42,192 bases of DNA from Oscillospiraceae bacterium (GTDB lineage Bacteria > Bacillota > Clostridia > Oscillospirales > Ruminococcaceae): positions 1 through 42,192 of the forward strand of contig JAFUWN010000078.1 in NCBI GenBank assembly GCA_017483465.1, read 5' to 3'. Positions 1-7,161 of the stretch are shown piece after piece. Within the stretch, counting starts at the first letter, position 1; each line of letters begins with the position of its first letter. The notes under the pieces are model-generated. The model did not search any database and was not told where the DNA came from. It saw only the letters and a program-made list of their open reading frames with translations. The position numbers and the translations under genes were made by a program.

Positions 1-267
1 GTATCGGATTCGGATTCAGACTCATAAGGATCTGTACTGGATTCAGATTCGGAAGTCTTGTCTGTATCGGATTCGGATTCAGATGTCTTGTCTGTATCAG
101 ATTCGGATTCAGATGTCTTGTCTGTATCGGATTCGGATTCAGACTCATAAGGATCTGTACTAGATTCAGATTCAGAAGTCTTGTCAGACTCGGATTCAGA
201 AGTCTTGTCAGATTCAGATTCGGAAGTCTTGTCAGATTCAGATTCGGAAGTCTTGTCTGTATCAGAT
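1..267 (-). repeat. Tandem repeats encoding TSESESD(TD)K units
   Basis: Imperfect direct repeats inside the coding region. Read on the minus strand they encode TSESESDK about four times, then SSTDPYESESESDTDK, then TSESESDTDK about three times, then SSTDPY again. There is thus a short 8-10 residue unit nested in a longer unit marked by SSTDPYESES. All units keep the frame. The repeats run off the window edge, so copy number is unknown. Confidence 0.9.
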
Positions 268-1862
268 TCTGTTTCTTCTACGTCTTTCAGTGTTACATAG
301 ATAATTCTCTTAACAGATAATGTACCTTCACCGTCCAGAGTATTGTAATCAGCGTTGCCGCTTAATTCAATCTTTTTTTCTGTTGTGATGGTATCAACTT
401 CTTTATCAGTAATACCGTCAGCCTTCAACAGGTCATTGAAATAAGTATAATAATAACTCAGATCATCCAGATCATCAGGCAGCAGGCATGTAGTAGTACC
501 ATCTGCAGCGGCATCAGAATAAGTTGCATCAAAAGTAACATCATAAGCCTGATTTACAATATCTGCAATATCGTCTGTTGTGATTGCCACTTCATAGCCC
601 TTTGTGTTGGCAACATTATTCAACTGGCGGAGAACCTCTGTGTACGCTTTTACGACAACGTTCTTATCCAGAAGCTCAGAAACTGTTTCCGGAATTTTGT
701 TGACTGCTTTGCCAGCTCTGCTGGTGTCAGAAGTTCTTGCATCAGCAGCATCCTGTGCTTTCTTGAGGACTTCATTATAATTTGCTCCTGTATAGGAAAC
801 AGTTACATTCTTGTCCAGTGCATTTTCTGCCTTTGTTTCATATTTATCAATCTTGCTCAGGGAGTTGTCAATAAATTCATCAATCTTTGTATCTACCAGT
901 TTTTCTGCACTTCTGAGTTTTGCGAGTTTATCCTGATAATCAGCATACTTGCTGTCATACTCAGCTTTCTTGTTGTCATATTCAGCTTTCTTCTGATTGT
1001 ATTCAGCTCTCTTAGCAGCAACATCAATGCCGGTTCTTTCAGCTTCTGTTAAAGCAGCATCTGCATCAGCTAAATTAGTTTCTGCTGTTTTCAACTGGCC
1101 GGCTGCATCTTCAAATTTCACTTCTGCATCAGCAGCCTGTGCTTCATACTGGCTGAACAGTTTTTCAGCAGTAGCTTTCAGTTCTTTTCTGTAAGCTTCA
1201 ATTTTGCTTTCCAGATAAGCCTGTGCCTCTTCCAGCGTTGTAATATTACCGGTATCGGTCGTAGCTGTTACTTTGTAAGAAACAGCCTCGTCGCTGTCAA
1301 GGGAAGTTGTATCTACAGTGATAACAACCTTAGCTTTAGCAGTGTCTAAAACATTAGAAGTAATGTCTTTCTTTAAATCTTCCTTATTAACAGCAGAATC
1401 CTGACTGATAATCATATCGGCAACTTTATTTTCCAGAATGTCTTTTTCAGCCTGTGTGAAAGCAACATCCAAGGTTAAAATAACATCTGTGCCGCTGACC
1501 TCAGCAGTAGCAGAAGCAGCACCCTTTACGATTTCAGTATACCATTTGTCACTGAAACGGCCAAACTGACTGAATAAAGCATCTGTATCAAGTTCCTGTA
1601 CAGTGCCATCAAGGGAGTTCAAGGCTGTGCGGAGTGACTGGTTCCATGTAGATTCTTTTTCGTAAACTGCATACTTGGTAACTTCTGTGATCGGAGATGC
1701 TTTGCTGTCTTCTACCGGAACATTCACAAATGTGTTAACATCGATTACATTTGTAACCGGCACTTTGTCTTCAGCGAAGGAAGCAAACAGAACGGTTTGT
1801 GACAAAGCAACCGGAACTGCAATTGCAGCAGCCATTGCTCTGTTCAGAAATGACTTCTTCAT
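1..1862 (-). CDS. Secreted coiled-coil protein with SES-rich repeat tail (3' end outside window)
   Basis: No recognised family. The reading frame is open for 620 codons from ATG 1862 to the window edge without a stop. It starts with a signal peptide (MKKSFLNRAMAAAIAVPVALS, then a hydrophobic stretch ending near ASFAED). A mixed globular part follows, with two regions ending in DVILTLDVAF and VVITVDTTSL. Residues about 215-330 are charged and Ala/Lys/Glu-rich with heptad-like runs (AEYNQKKAEYDNKKAEYDSK), so a coiled coil is likely. The last 90 visible residues are Ser/Glu/Asp/Thr repeats resembling the stalk of a cell-surface protein. The start has an AGAGAGG ribosome site about 8 nt upstream. 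A wall anchor or dockerin may lie beyond the edge, which would settle localisation. Export is well supported; function is unknown. Confidence 0.85.
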   Translation of the reverse strand, partial: MKKSFLNRAMAAAIAVPVALSQTVLFASFAEDKVPVTNVIDVNTFVNVPVEDSKASPITEVTKYAVYEKESTWNQSLRTALNSLDGTVQELDTDALFSQFGRFSDKWYTEIVKGAASATAEVSGTDVILTLDVAFTQAEKDILENKVADMIISQDSAVNKEDLKKDITSNVLDTAKAKVVITVDTTSLDSDEAVSYKVTATTDTGNITTLEEAQAYLESKIEAYRKELKATAEKLFSQYEAQAADAEVKFEDAAGQLKTAETNLADADAALTEAERTGIDVAAKRAEYNQKKAEYDNKKAEYDSKYADYQDKLAKLRSAEKLVDTKIDEFIDNSLSKIDKYETKAENALDKNVTVSYTGANYNEVLKKAQDAADARTSDTSRAGKAVNKIPETVSELLDKNVVVKAYTEVLRQLNNVANTKGYEVAITTDDIADIVNQAYDVTFDATYSDAAADGTTTCLLPDDLDDLSYYYTYFNDLLKADGITDKEVDTITTEKKIELSGNADYNTLDGEGTLSVKRIIYVTLKDVEETESDTDKTSESESDKTSESESDKTSESESDKTSESESSTDPYESESESDTDKTSESESDTDKTSESESDTDKTSESESSTDPYESESESD

Positions 1863-1981
1863 TGTTAGATTACCTCTCTCTTCTTTTGATTTTTTTTACA
1901 TTCTTCTGAAGCGGCACACAGCCGCACCTGCGAAACGCTTATGCACTGCACGGGCAGCACAGAAACGTTTTTATACTACAT

Positions 1982-2010
1982 ATTTTAGCACATTATTTTA
2001 AGATTGTCAA
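1982..2010 (-). promoter_or_regulatory. Sigma-A promoter of the SES-repeat protein gene, with structured 5' UTR
   Basis: On the minus strand, TTGACA (2005-2010) and TAAAAT (1982-1987) are 17 bp apart with TGC before the -10. Transcription should start near 1975, leaving about 110 nt of leader. That leader contains a perfect GCGGC/GCCGC hairpin (1911-1925) and further GC-rich complementarity around 1928-1970, richer in GC than the flanking spacer. No known riboswitch was recognised. Confidence 0.75.
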
Positions 2011-2143
2011 TCCCCTGAAATCATTTTCTTTTAAAATATTGTCGGAACAATCTTTATTTTTTTAGGGAAACTGCACAAATTCCCTGTATTTTATGACCGT
2101 TTCAGGCCATTTTTTCCATGATTGGAAGGACTTTTCAGCACGG

Positions 2144-2175
2144 CAGAGACGGACAGAAAAATCTGTCCGTCTCTG
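2144..2175 (-). terminator. Perfect 14-bp hairpin downstream of htrA
   Basis: CAGAGACGGACAGA and its reverse complement are separated by AAAA. It lies 43 bp beyond the htrA stop. No T-run follows on either strand, so it may be a 3'-end stabilising hairpin or a weak terminator rather than a classical intrinsic terminator. Confidence 0.5.
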
Positions 2176-2217
2176 TTCTGTAAGGAGAATATATATAAAT
2201 CTGGAACTTTCTGGTGA

Positions 2218-3657
2218 TTAATCTTCCTGGCGAACTTCCTGTAAAGTCAGCTGCACATCCATGGTTTCGCCTGCACGGAAGACGGTGATTTTGATGGTAT
2301 CCCCTGCATTATACTGATTCTTGACTTCATTGAGTGTATCCATATCTGTAATTTCAGTATCTTCTACGGCTGTGATGACATCGCCCTGACGAATGCCGGC
2401 ATCATAAGCGGCACTGCCGTCAGTTACACTGTAGACGAACACACCCTGCGGCATATTGAGGCGTTCTGCATCGGATTCTGTCACAGTCACACCGGTAATA
2501 CCAAACTGTGGACGGCCGGTGACATAGCCGTTGCTGATTAAGTCTTCGATAATTTCTTTTGCATCTGTGATCGGGATGGCGAAGCCGAGGCCTTCTACGC
2601 TGGCACTGCCGTAAGTGGAGGACATTTTTGCCGAGTTAATGCCGATTACCTGACCATAGCCGTTCAGCAGAGGGCCGCCGGAGTTGCCGGAGTTGATAGC
2701 GGCATCTGTCTGAATCAGAGTCATATCTTTTTCATTGATTGTCACTTCACGGTTCAGAGCCGAAACAATACCGCAGGTAACAGTATTCTGGAGTTCAAAT
2801 CCCAGCGGATTGCCGATTGCAACTACCATTTCACCGACTCTCAGATCATCACTGTTGCCGAATTCAGCAGGTGTCAGGCCTGTGGCATCGATTTTCAGAA
2901 CAGCGAGATCGGTTTCAAGATCATAGCCGACAATCTGTGCTTCATATTCTGTTTCGGCATCATCAGCCATTACTACGCTGACACTGACAGCCTTACCGCA
3001 TTTATATTCTGATTCATTATCATAGATACAATGTGCATTTGTAATGATATAGCCGTCTTCTGACATTACAATACCGGTGCCGGTGCCGGTCATCTGCTGG
3101 GTCTGACCGCCGCTGTTTCCGCCGCCGTAGCTGTAGAAGCCGAAGCCCCAGTAGCTCTGTGCCGAAGAAGTATATTCAAATTTTGCACTGATACCCACTA
3201 CAGAAGGCATTGCCTTTTCTGCAATATCCGGAATGCTGAGTGCATTTTCCGGAGCGGCCATATTAATCCAGTTAGCTGTAGAATTTGCGGAAGCACTGGA
3301 AGAAGCAGTACTGCTGGAAGAAGCTTCCGAAGAAATGCTGCTGCTTGTCAGACTGCTTGCATCACGGGTAATTTCGGCATCGCTTTCGGAAGAAGTCCAG
3401 GTAGAATCTCCTTTTCCGAACAGTTTATACATTTCGACAGAAGATACAGAGACGATAGCCAGAGCTGCGACAGCTGCAACAAATTTCAGGAATTTCTTAC
3501 CGCCGCTGTTCTTATTGCGGTTCTGATTCGGGTCAGAATTGAAATTTCCATAATTACTGTCGATCGGAGCATCATAGAAATTATTATAATCCGGCTCATT
3601 ATTCTGGGCATTGCGATACATATCCTCATAATTGTTTCTGTTATTGTTTTCTAACAT
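2218..3657 (-). CDS. htrA: Membrane-anchored HtrA/DegP-type serine protease with PDZ domain
   Basis: Envelope quality-control protease of 479 residues. A hydrophilic Asn-rich cytoplasmic tail (1-53) precedes one membrane segment (about 55-75) and a Ser-rich linker (90-125). The trypsin-like domain shows the catalytic triad: His209 in TNAHC, Asp250 in LETDLAVLKI, and Ser326 in INSGNSGGPL. A C-terminal PDZ domain (about 385-475) contains the GVFVYSV and DVITAVEDTEI strands. ATG 3657 is chosen because AAAGGATT lies about 9 nt before it; an in-frame ATG at 3675 has this ribosome site inside its own coding sequence. It is monocistronic here. A second HtrA-like protease, at 17969, sits with a two-component system, so the roles may be split. 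The fold and the extracytoplasmic location are confident. Confidence 0.95.
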   Translation of the reverse strand: MLENNNRNNYEDMYRNAQNNEPDYNNFYDAPIDSNYGNFNSDPNQNRNKNSGGKKFLKFVAAVAALAIVSVSSVEMYKLFGKGDSTWTSSESDAEITRDASSLTSSSISSEASSSSTASSSASANSTANWINMAAPENALSIPDIAEKAMPSVVGISAKFEYTSSAQSYWGFGFYSYGGGNSGGQTQQMTGTGTGIVMSEDGYIITNAHCIYDNESEYKCGKAVSVSVVMADDAETEYEAQIVGYDLETDLAVLKIDATGLTPAEFGNSDDLRVGEMVVAIGNPLGFELQNTVTCGIVSALNREVTINEKDMTLIQTDAAINSGNSGGPLLNGYGQVIGINSAKMSSTYGSASVEGLGFAIPITDAKEIIEDLISNGYVTGRPQFGITGVTVTESDAERLNMPQGVFVYSVTDGSAAYDAGIRQGDVITAVEDTEITDMDTLNEVKNQYNAGDTIKITVFRAGETMDVQLTLQEVRQED

Positions 3658-3683
3658 AATATTCAATCCTTTCAATTTATGCT

Positions 3684-3730
3684 ATCAGCTTTCTGCTGAT
3701 GTATGTTTTTTGTTTACAATTATTATTATA
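3684..3730 (-). promoter_or_regulatory. Probable htrA promoter -10 and short UTR hairpin
   Basis: A TATAAT on the minus strand (3725-3730) lies about 70 bp upstream of the htrA start. No convincing -35 is seen at 16-18 bp, so the promoter may need an activator or another sigma factor. ATCAGC/GCTGAT (3684-3700) forms a 6-bp hairpin in the leader. Confidence 0.4.
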
Positions 3731-3814
3731 CTCCGGAATGTGATAATCTGATGACAAAAAATCAAACAGAACATGAAAGAATCGGGCAAACTATGAGGAA
3801 AATACATGTGAAAA

Positions 3815-3842
3815 AAGCAGTCTTTTCTGTGAAAGACTGCTT
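3815..3842 (-). terminator. Intrinsic terminator after the 264-residue protein gene
   Basis: AAGCAGTCTTT pairs with AAAGACTGCTT around a 6-nt loop. On the minus strand it is followed by a T-run and begins 6 bp after the stop codon at 3848. Confidence 0.85.
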
Positions 3843-3847
3843 GAAAT

Positions 3848-4642
3848 TCAGAAGTTTCCGGCTTTTGTATAAGAAATATAGAACCTTGTCCGGCAGTTTT
3901 CGTCTCCGGAAGCAGAACCGCCGTTTCCGAGCACCAGTAATTCTCCGTTGACAGCATGGCTGTTTTCAATTTCAACTGTTTTTTCCATACTGCCGATGCC
4001 GCTTCTGACAGCATCCGCAACAGAGGCAAACTCCGGAAAGTGATGAATCCACGGATGATCGGTTTTGGTATTCAGCCGGGGAATATCTGCATATTTCAGA
4101 TGATAATTGCCGCTGAACTGTTTTGAAAATCCGCCGCCGGCTGAAACATCCGTACCGCTGATATTAGCCTGTCCGCCTGCATGAAACGAGCTGTTTCCGG
4201 CTTTCAGGATACCGACTTCAAATTCTGCAAGAGCCATATATTCACGGATAAAGCCGACAATATCATTAAGCTGTTCATCAAGGATGAAACTTTCAAACCG
4301 TTCTGCACGAATCAGAAAATTTTCTTTCAGCGGATGGACATAATACAAGCCTTCCTGCCATGATTCATGCAGACAGTTTTTCCACTTTGTTTTTTTCTGG
4401 TTCAAATCATGAATATCCAAAATTGGCATATCGGATTCAATTTTTTCTTCTTTTTCCCCCAATATTTGCGATATTTTTTGCTGTCCAAATGAAAGCAACC
4501 CAGCGATTCCGAAAAAGCCCAACCCACTAAGTGTGGAAGTTGTATCCTCCTCTTCGAGCGTTACTCTTTCAATTAGCTTTATAGCTTCCACTCCGGGCAG
4601 TTCTTCTGTTTGAGTTACCATTACTGATGTAAGATTTTCCAT
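3848..4642 (-). CDS. Unrecognised 264-residue protein, cotranscribed with the SGNH gene
   Basis: No family recognised. There is no signal peptide at the N-terminus. A Gly-rich hydrophobic stretch (about 39-53, LSGLGFFGIAGLLSFG) could be a membrane-interacting segment. The middle is acidic and likely helical (LDEQLNDIVGFIREYMALAEF). A Gly/Ser-rich section follows (FHAGGQANISGTDVSAGGGF), then a Trp/His/Pro patch (DHPWIHHFPEF), and a Gly-rich end (LLVLGNGGSASGDENC). The start ATG 4642 has AAGGAG 10 nt upstream. The gene starts 23 bp after the dockerin SGNH gene with no terminator between, so the two are probably made from one transcript, and it ends at a clear terminator. A shared role at the cell surface is only inference, because this protein shows no export signal. 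Confidence 0.75.
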   Translation of the reverse strand: MENLTSVMVTQTEELPGVEAIKLIERVTLEEEDTTSTLSGLGFFGIAGLLSFGQQKISQILGEKEEKIESDMPILDIHDLNQKKTKWKNCLHESWQEGLYYVHPLKENFLIRAERFESFILDEQLNDIVGFIREYMALAEFEVGILKAGNSSFHAGGQANISGTDVSAGGGFSKQFSGNYHLKYADIPRLNTKTDHPWIHHFPEFASVADAVRSGIGSMEKTVEIENSHAVNGELLVLGNGGSASGDENCRTRFYISYTKAGNF

Positions 4643-4665
4643 AATTCATATTCTCCTTTTTAATA

Positions 4666-5880
4666 TTATTTTTCAAAAACAGGCTGAGTCGGGTCAGGAT
4701 CAGCGAGTTCTGCATCTGTGGGCTGAGTCGGGTCAGGGTCAGCAAGTTCTGTATCTGTCGGCTGGGTCGGGTCAGGGCCAGCTAATTCAACGGACTGTTT
4801 TTTTTTAAACTGATAGCTCTGTCCGGTGCCTTCATAAGCGGCATAAACCAGAATCTGTGCGGCATCGGCAGAATCCAGCATACCATCTTCATCCACATCT
4901 CCGCCCGTAATCTGATCTGCATTCAGAATCTCTTCTTTGCCGGAACCTGCATTTGCAGCATGAAGCAGAATCTGTGCGGCATCAGAAGCATCAATGACTT
5001 TATCATCCGTTACATCGCCCATTCTGGAAAGACCGCTCTGCTGAATAATCATTTCTGCAATTCTTGCATGACCGGCCGCTGTAGGATTCAGATCAAGCTG
5101 ATACAGATTCGTATATTCATAGGCTTTTCCTGCAAATTCTGCCGAAATGTCAGCTACAATACAGTTATCTGCTTCAGCGAACTGAGCAATATAAGTATTC
5201 AGTGCCTTATTCAATGTTGTTTTAGCAGGATTCATAATAGCACCATAAGCCGTCTGTCTTCTGGTAGAAAGCGTATCATAAAAATCAAGGGTATCAAGCA
5301 GATTATAATCCGTCTGCCATATAATTTCAGCCTGAGGATATTTAGAGAGTTCTGTATTGATCAGCTGGATATTTTCGGCCGCAGAATCCTGATTCTCACG
5401 GATAGCCGCAGCCATTTCATTGGCATAGGGCATCAGATCATTTTCATCTTTGAAGCCATAATCTTCGAGTTTGGCAGAAAATACATCTGTGAATTTTTCA
5501 AATCCGAATTTTGCCATAAAGCCTTTTGAAACTTCCAGGAAAGAATCCATAATATCATGTTCTCCGATATTAATCAGAATCACATCAGCCTGAGAAAGAG
5601 CCTCCTGCACCTGGGAATCAGAAAGACAGGTAAGCATATCACCTGTAGTATAATGAGCCTGTGCAAAATTCTGAATCTGGATATTGGTATAATCTTCCAA
5701 CAAATCGACATAAGAACTTTCATTTTCGGCAAGTCCTGCACCGGTTGCGATACTGTCACCAAGCACGACGATTTTCCGTACATGCTCTCCATGAGCTGTA
5801 AGAAGAACATTTTGTCCGGACACGATCAGCATAGCCGCAGAGAATACTGCAAGAGATTTCATATAGTTTTTCATAATCAT
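4666..5880 (-). CDS. Secreted SGNH/GDSL-fold protein with dockerin and DPTQPTD repeat tail
   Basis: An exported SGNH-hydrolase-fold protein of 404 residues. Signal peptide at 1-30. Block I is VVLGDSIATGAG (Ser43). Block III reads IGEHD (106-109), where the family has GxND. Block V reads LDLNPTAAGH (262-271), where the family has DxxHP, so the oxyanion Asn and catalytic His positions appear exchanged. A type I dockerin-like duplicated Ca-binding motif follows (about 287-350: GDVTDDKVIDASDAAQILLH and GGDVDEDGMLDSADAAQILV). The C-terminus has three ELADPDPTQPTD units. SGNH proteins with dockerins are usually carbohydrate or lipid esterases, but the changed residues make activity uncertain. GGAGG lies 4 nt before ATG 5880 and 10 nt before a second ATG at 5874, so either may be used. 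Confidence 0.9.
   Translation of the reverse strand: MIMKNYMKSLAVFSAAMLIVSGQNVLLTAHGEHVRKIVVLGDSIATGAGLAENESSYVDLLEDYTNIQIQNFAQAHYTTGDMLTCLSDSQVQEALSQADVILINIGEHDIMDSFLEVSKGFMAKFGFEKFTDVFSAKLEDYGFKDENDLMPYANEMAAAIRENQDSAAENIQLINTELSKYPQAEIIWQTDYNLLDTLDFYDTLSTRRQTAYGAIMNPAKTTLNKALNTYIAQFAEADNCIVADISAEFAGKAYEYTNLYQLDLNPTAAGHARIAEMIIQQSGLSRMGDVTDDKVIDASDAAQILLHAANAGSGKEEILNADQITGGDVDEDGMLDSADAAQILVYAAYEGTGQSYQFKKKQSVELAGPDPTQPTDTELADPDPTQPTDAELADPDPTQPVFEK
4682..4798 (-). repeat. Three 39-bp tandem repeats encoding ELADPDPTQPTD(A/T)
   Basis: Units begin at about 4682, 4721 and 4760 and keep the reading frame. They encode a Pro/Asp-rich tail after the dockerin. The first encoded copy is slightly diverged (AGPD), and the third ends in VFEK at the stop. 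Confidence 0.9.
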
Positions 5881-5925
5881 AGTTCCTCCATTTTATTTTT
5901 ATAGGCAAATATCTGTATCATTTTT

Positions 5926-5954
5926 ATTTTATCTCATTGCAAAATACTTGTCAA
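5926..5954 (-). promoter_or_regulatory. Sigma-A promoter of the SGNH gene
   Basis: TTGACA (5949-5954), 17-bp spacer, TAAAAT (5926-5931) on the minus strand, giving a leader of about 40 nt. It lies directly behind corA, which has no visible terminator, so read-through from corA is possible. Confidence 0.8.
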
Positions 5955-5980
5955 GAGAAAGTTTCTGCCAATCTTTGAAA

Positions 5981-6904
5981 TTATTTTTTTTGTTTCAGCA
6001 TGACATAGGAAACAACCAATGTAATCAGGACGGAAATCAATGTCGGGAACCAGGTATCCGGCACAGGCAGATGAGCCGTATTCATACCATAAAAACTAAA
6101 AATCATAGTTGGGATTGACATAATAATTGTAACTACAGTCAGCCGCCACATGACAATATTCAAATTATTGGAAATCACCGAGCCGAATGCCTCCACCATA
6201 CTGGAGATAATTCCGGAATAGATATTGCTCATCTCGATTGCCTGGCGGACTTCAATCAGGACATCTTCCAGCAAGTCCTGATCTTCGTCATACAGCTTGA
6301 TGGTTCTGCCTCTGAGCAGTTTTTCGATTGTCACTTCATTGGCTTTGAGTGAAGTAGAAAAATAAACCAGAGATTTTTCAAGTTCCAGCATCTGAATTAA
6401 CTCCTTGTTTTTCATAGCAGAACTTAATTTCTGTTCCATCACATAAGAAGTTTTATCAATCTGTTTCAAGTCTTGCAGATAGATGGCTGTAATTCTTAAC
6501 AATAACTGCATTACAAATCTGGTTTTCATCCGGGTCTGCACGCCCTTGACAACACCGTCAGCCATATCCTGCAGCACCTGATTTTGTTTCAGAGAAATCG
6601 TAAATACATAATCCTGTGTAATAATAATTCCCAAAGGAACTGTATAGAATAAAATCGTTTCTTCTGTCTGAATTTCTGACATTGCCGTATCGACAATAAT
6701 CAGAGTCTGGTCATCTTCCCTTTCGATACGGGAGGATTCTTCTTCGTCCAGAGAAGAACGCACGAAACCGCTGTCGAGGCCATAGCCTTCAATCAGCTGC
6801 TGCACTTCCTGAGCAGTCGGATCGACCACAGAAATCCAGCAGCCCGGAACAGGGCTTTCGAGAGAACGGACAAAATTATCCTGTGTCTGATAAAAATGAA
6901 TCAT
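5981..6904 (-). CDS. corA: CorA-family divalent cation (Mg2+) transporter
   Basis: CorA proteins are pentameric channels that import Mg2+ (some family members carry Co2+, Ni2+ or Zn2+). The 307-residue product has the long helical cytoplasmic domain, then two C-terminal membrane helices. The diagnostic GMN motif (FYGMN, residues 273-275) lies at the end of the first helix, followed by a short acidic loop (HLPVPD) and the second helix. ATG 6904 (MIHFYQTQ) is chosen because AAAGGCGG lies 11-14 nt upstream; an upstream in-frame ATG at 6958 would read through the leader hairpins. The gene is preceded by its own promoter, a 21-codon leader ORF and a set of competing hairpins, which strongly suggests regulation in the leader. 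The family is confident; the preferred ion is not proven. Confidence 0.95.
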   Translation of the reverse strand: MIHFYQTQDNFVRSLESPVPGCWISVVDPTAQEVQQLIEGYGLDSGFVRSSLDEEESSRIEREDDQTLIIVDTAMSEIQTEETILFYTVPLGIIITQDYVFTISLKQNQVLQDMADGVVKGVQTRMKTRFVMQLLLRITAIYLQDLKQIDKTSYVMEQKLSSAMKNKELIQMLELEKSLVYFSTSLKANEVTIEKLLRGRTIKLYDEDQDLLEDVLIEVRQAIEMSNIYSGIISSMVEAFGSVISNNLNIVMWRLTVVTIIMSIPTMIFSFYGMNTAHLPVPDTWFPTLISVLITLVVSYVMLKQKK

Positions 6905-6905
6905 A

Positions 6906-6969
6906 GAAAAAAATACCGCCTTTCTGACAGACGGTTTTTTTCTGTCAGCGTACAGCAAACACCGTCTGT
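6906..6969 (-). promoter_or_regulatory. corA leader attenuator: competing hairpins over the ribosome binding site
   Basis: Three pairings on the minus-strand RNA exclude one another. (a) ACAGACGGT (6961-6969, inside the leader ORF) pairs with ACCGTCTGT (6927-6935), 9 bp. (b) CTGACAGA (6941-6948, containing the leader stop) pairs with TCTGTCAG (6924-6931), 8 bp. (c) ACCGTCT (6929-6935) pairs with AGGCGGT (6915-6921), 7 bp with one G-U, followed by A and seven Ts (6907-6914). Structure (c) looks like an intrinsic terminator and also buries the corA ribosome site (6916-6923). Structures (a) and (b) free it. The pairings are read from the sequence; the switching is inferred. Confidence 0.65.
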
Positions 6970-7010
6970 ATATTGAAATATTCCGCTCGCCCGAACGGGT
7001 CTGTACTCAT
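6945..7010 (-). CDS. 21-codon leader peptide upstream of corA
   Basis: ATG 7008-7010 to TGA 6945-6947, encoding MSTDPFGRAEYF and then NIQTVFAVR. A strong ribosome site (GGAGGTGG) lies about 10 nt upstream, and the ORF begins about 45 nt after the predicted transcription start. It shows no signal peptide or membrane segment. Its interest is position: the last third of the ORF overlaps the 5' arms of two hairpins that compete with the corA terminator. Asp4-Pro5 is the type of early acidic-proline sequence that destabilises ribosomes at low Mg2+ in the enterobacterial MgtL leader. No sequence relation to MgtL is seen, so the parallel is inference. Confidence 0.65.
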   Translation of the reverse strand: MSTDPFGRAEYFNIQTVFAVR

Positions 7011-7063
7011 AATAAATTCCACCTCCGGAAAAAATAAGATTCTGATTTTTTTACAATACTTTT

Positions 7064-7092
7064 ATTATAGCAGATTTTTCCGGCAATAGCAA
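7064..7092 (-). promoter_or_regulatory. Promoter of the corA leader transcript
   Basis: TTGCTA (7087-7092), 17-bp spacer ending TGC, and TATAAT (7064-7069) on the minus strand. It has an extended -10 and places the start near 7057, upstream of the leader ORF. Confidence 0.8.
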
Positions 7093-7124
7093 GCATTTTT
7101 TCAAAATTCCGGAAAATACAGGAA

Positions 7125-7150
7125 AAATTCCCTGTCGGAACAGGGAATTT
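7125..7150 (-). terminator. Intrinsic terminator of the GH5 gene
   Basis: AAATTCCCTGT and ACAGGGAATTT form an 11-bp stem with a 4-nt loop, ending in a short T-run on the minus strand, 11 bp after the GH5 stop. Confidence 0.85.
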
Positions 7151-7161
7151 CTGCATAATAG

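Larger units (their letters stand above)
1863..2217. other. Intergenic region between the SES-repeat gene and htrA
   Basis: This 355-bp gap holds the promoter and structured leader of the gene ending at the window edge (1863-2010) and a strong hairpin behind htrA (2144-2175). The remaining AT-rich sequence (2011-2140) shows no ORF with a ribosome site and no recognisable RNA. Confidence 0.6.

Noticed and set aside
1-267. Short regularly spaced repeats, considered as a CRISPR array
   Set aside because: The units are adjacent, vary in length by whole codons and keep a reading frame; there are no unique spacers.
4960-5529. Plus-strand ORF of 189 codons opposite the SGNH gene
   Set aside because: Antisense to a gene with clear domains; the translation is Ile/Arg/Cys-rich and shows no motif or ribosome site.
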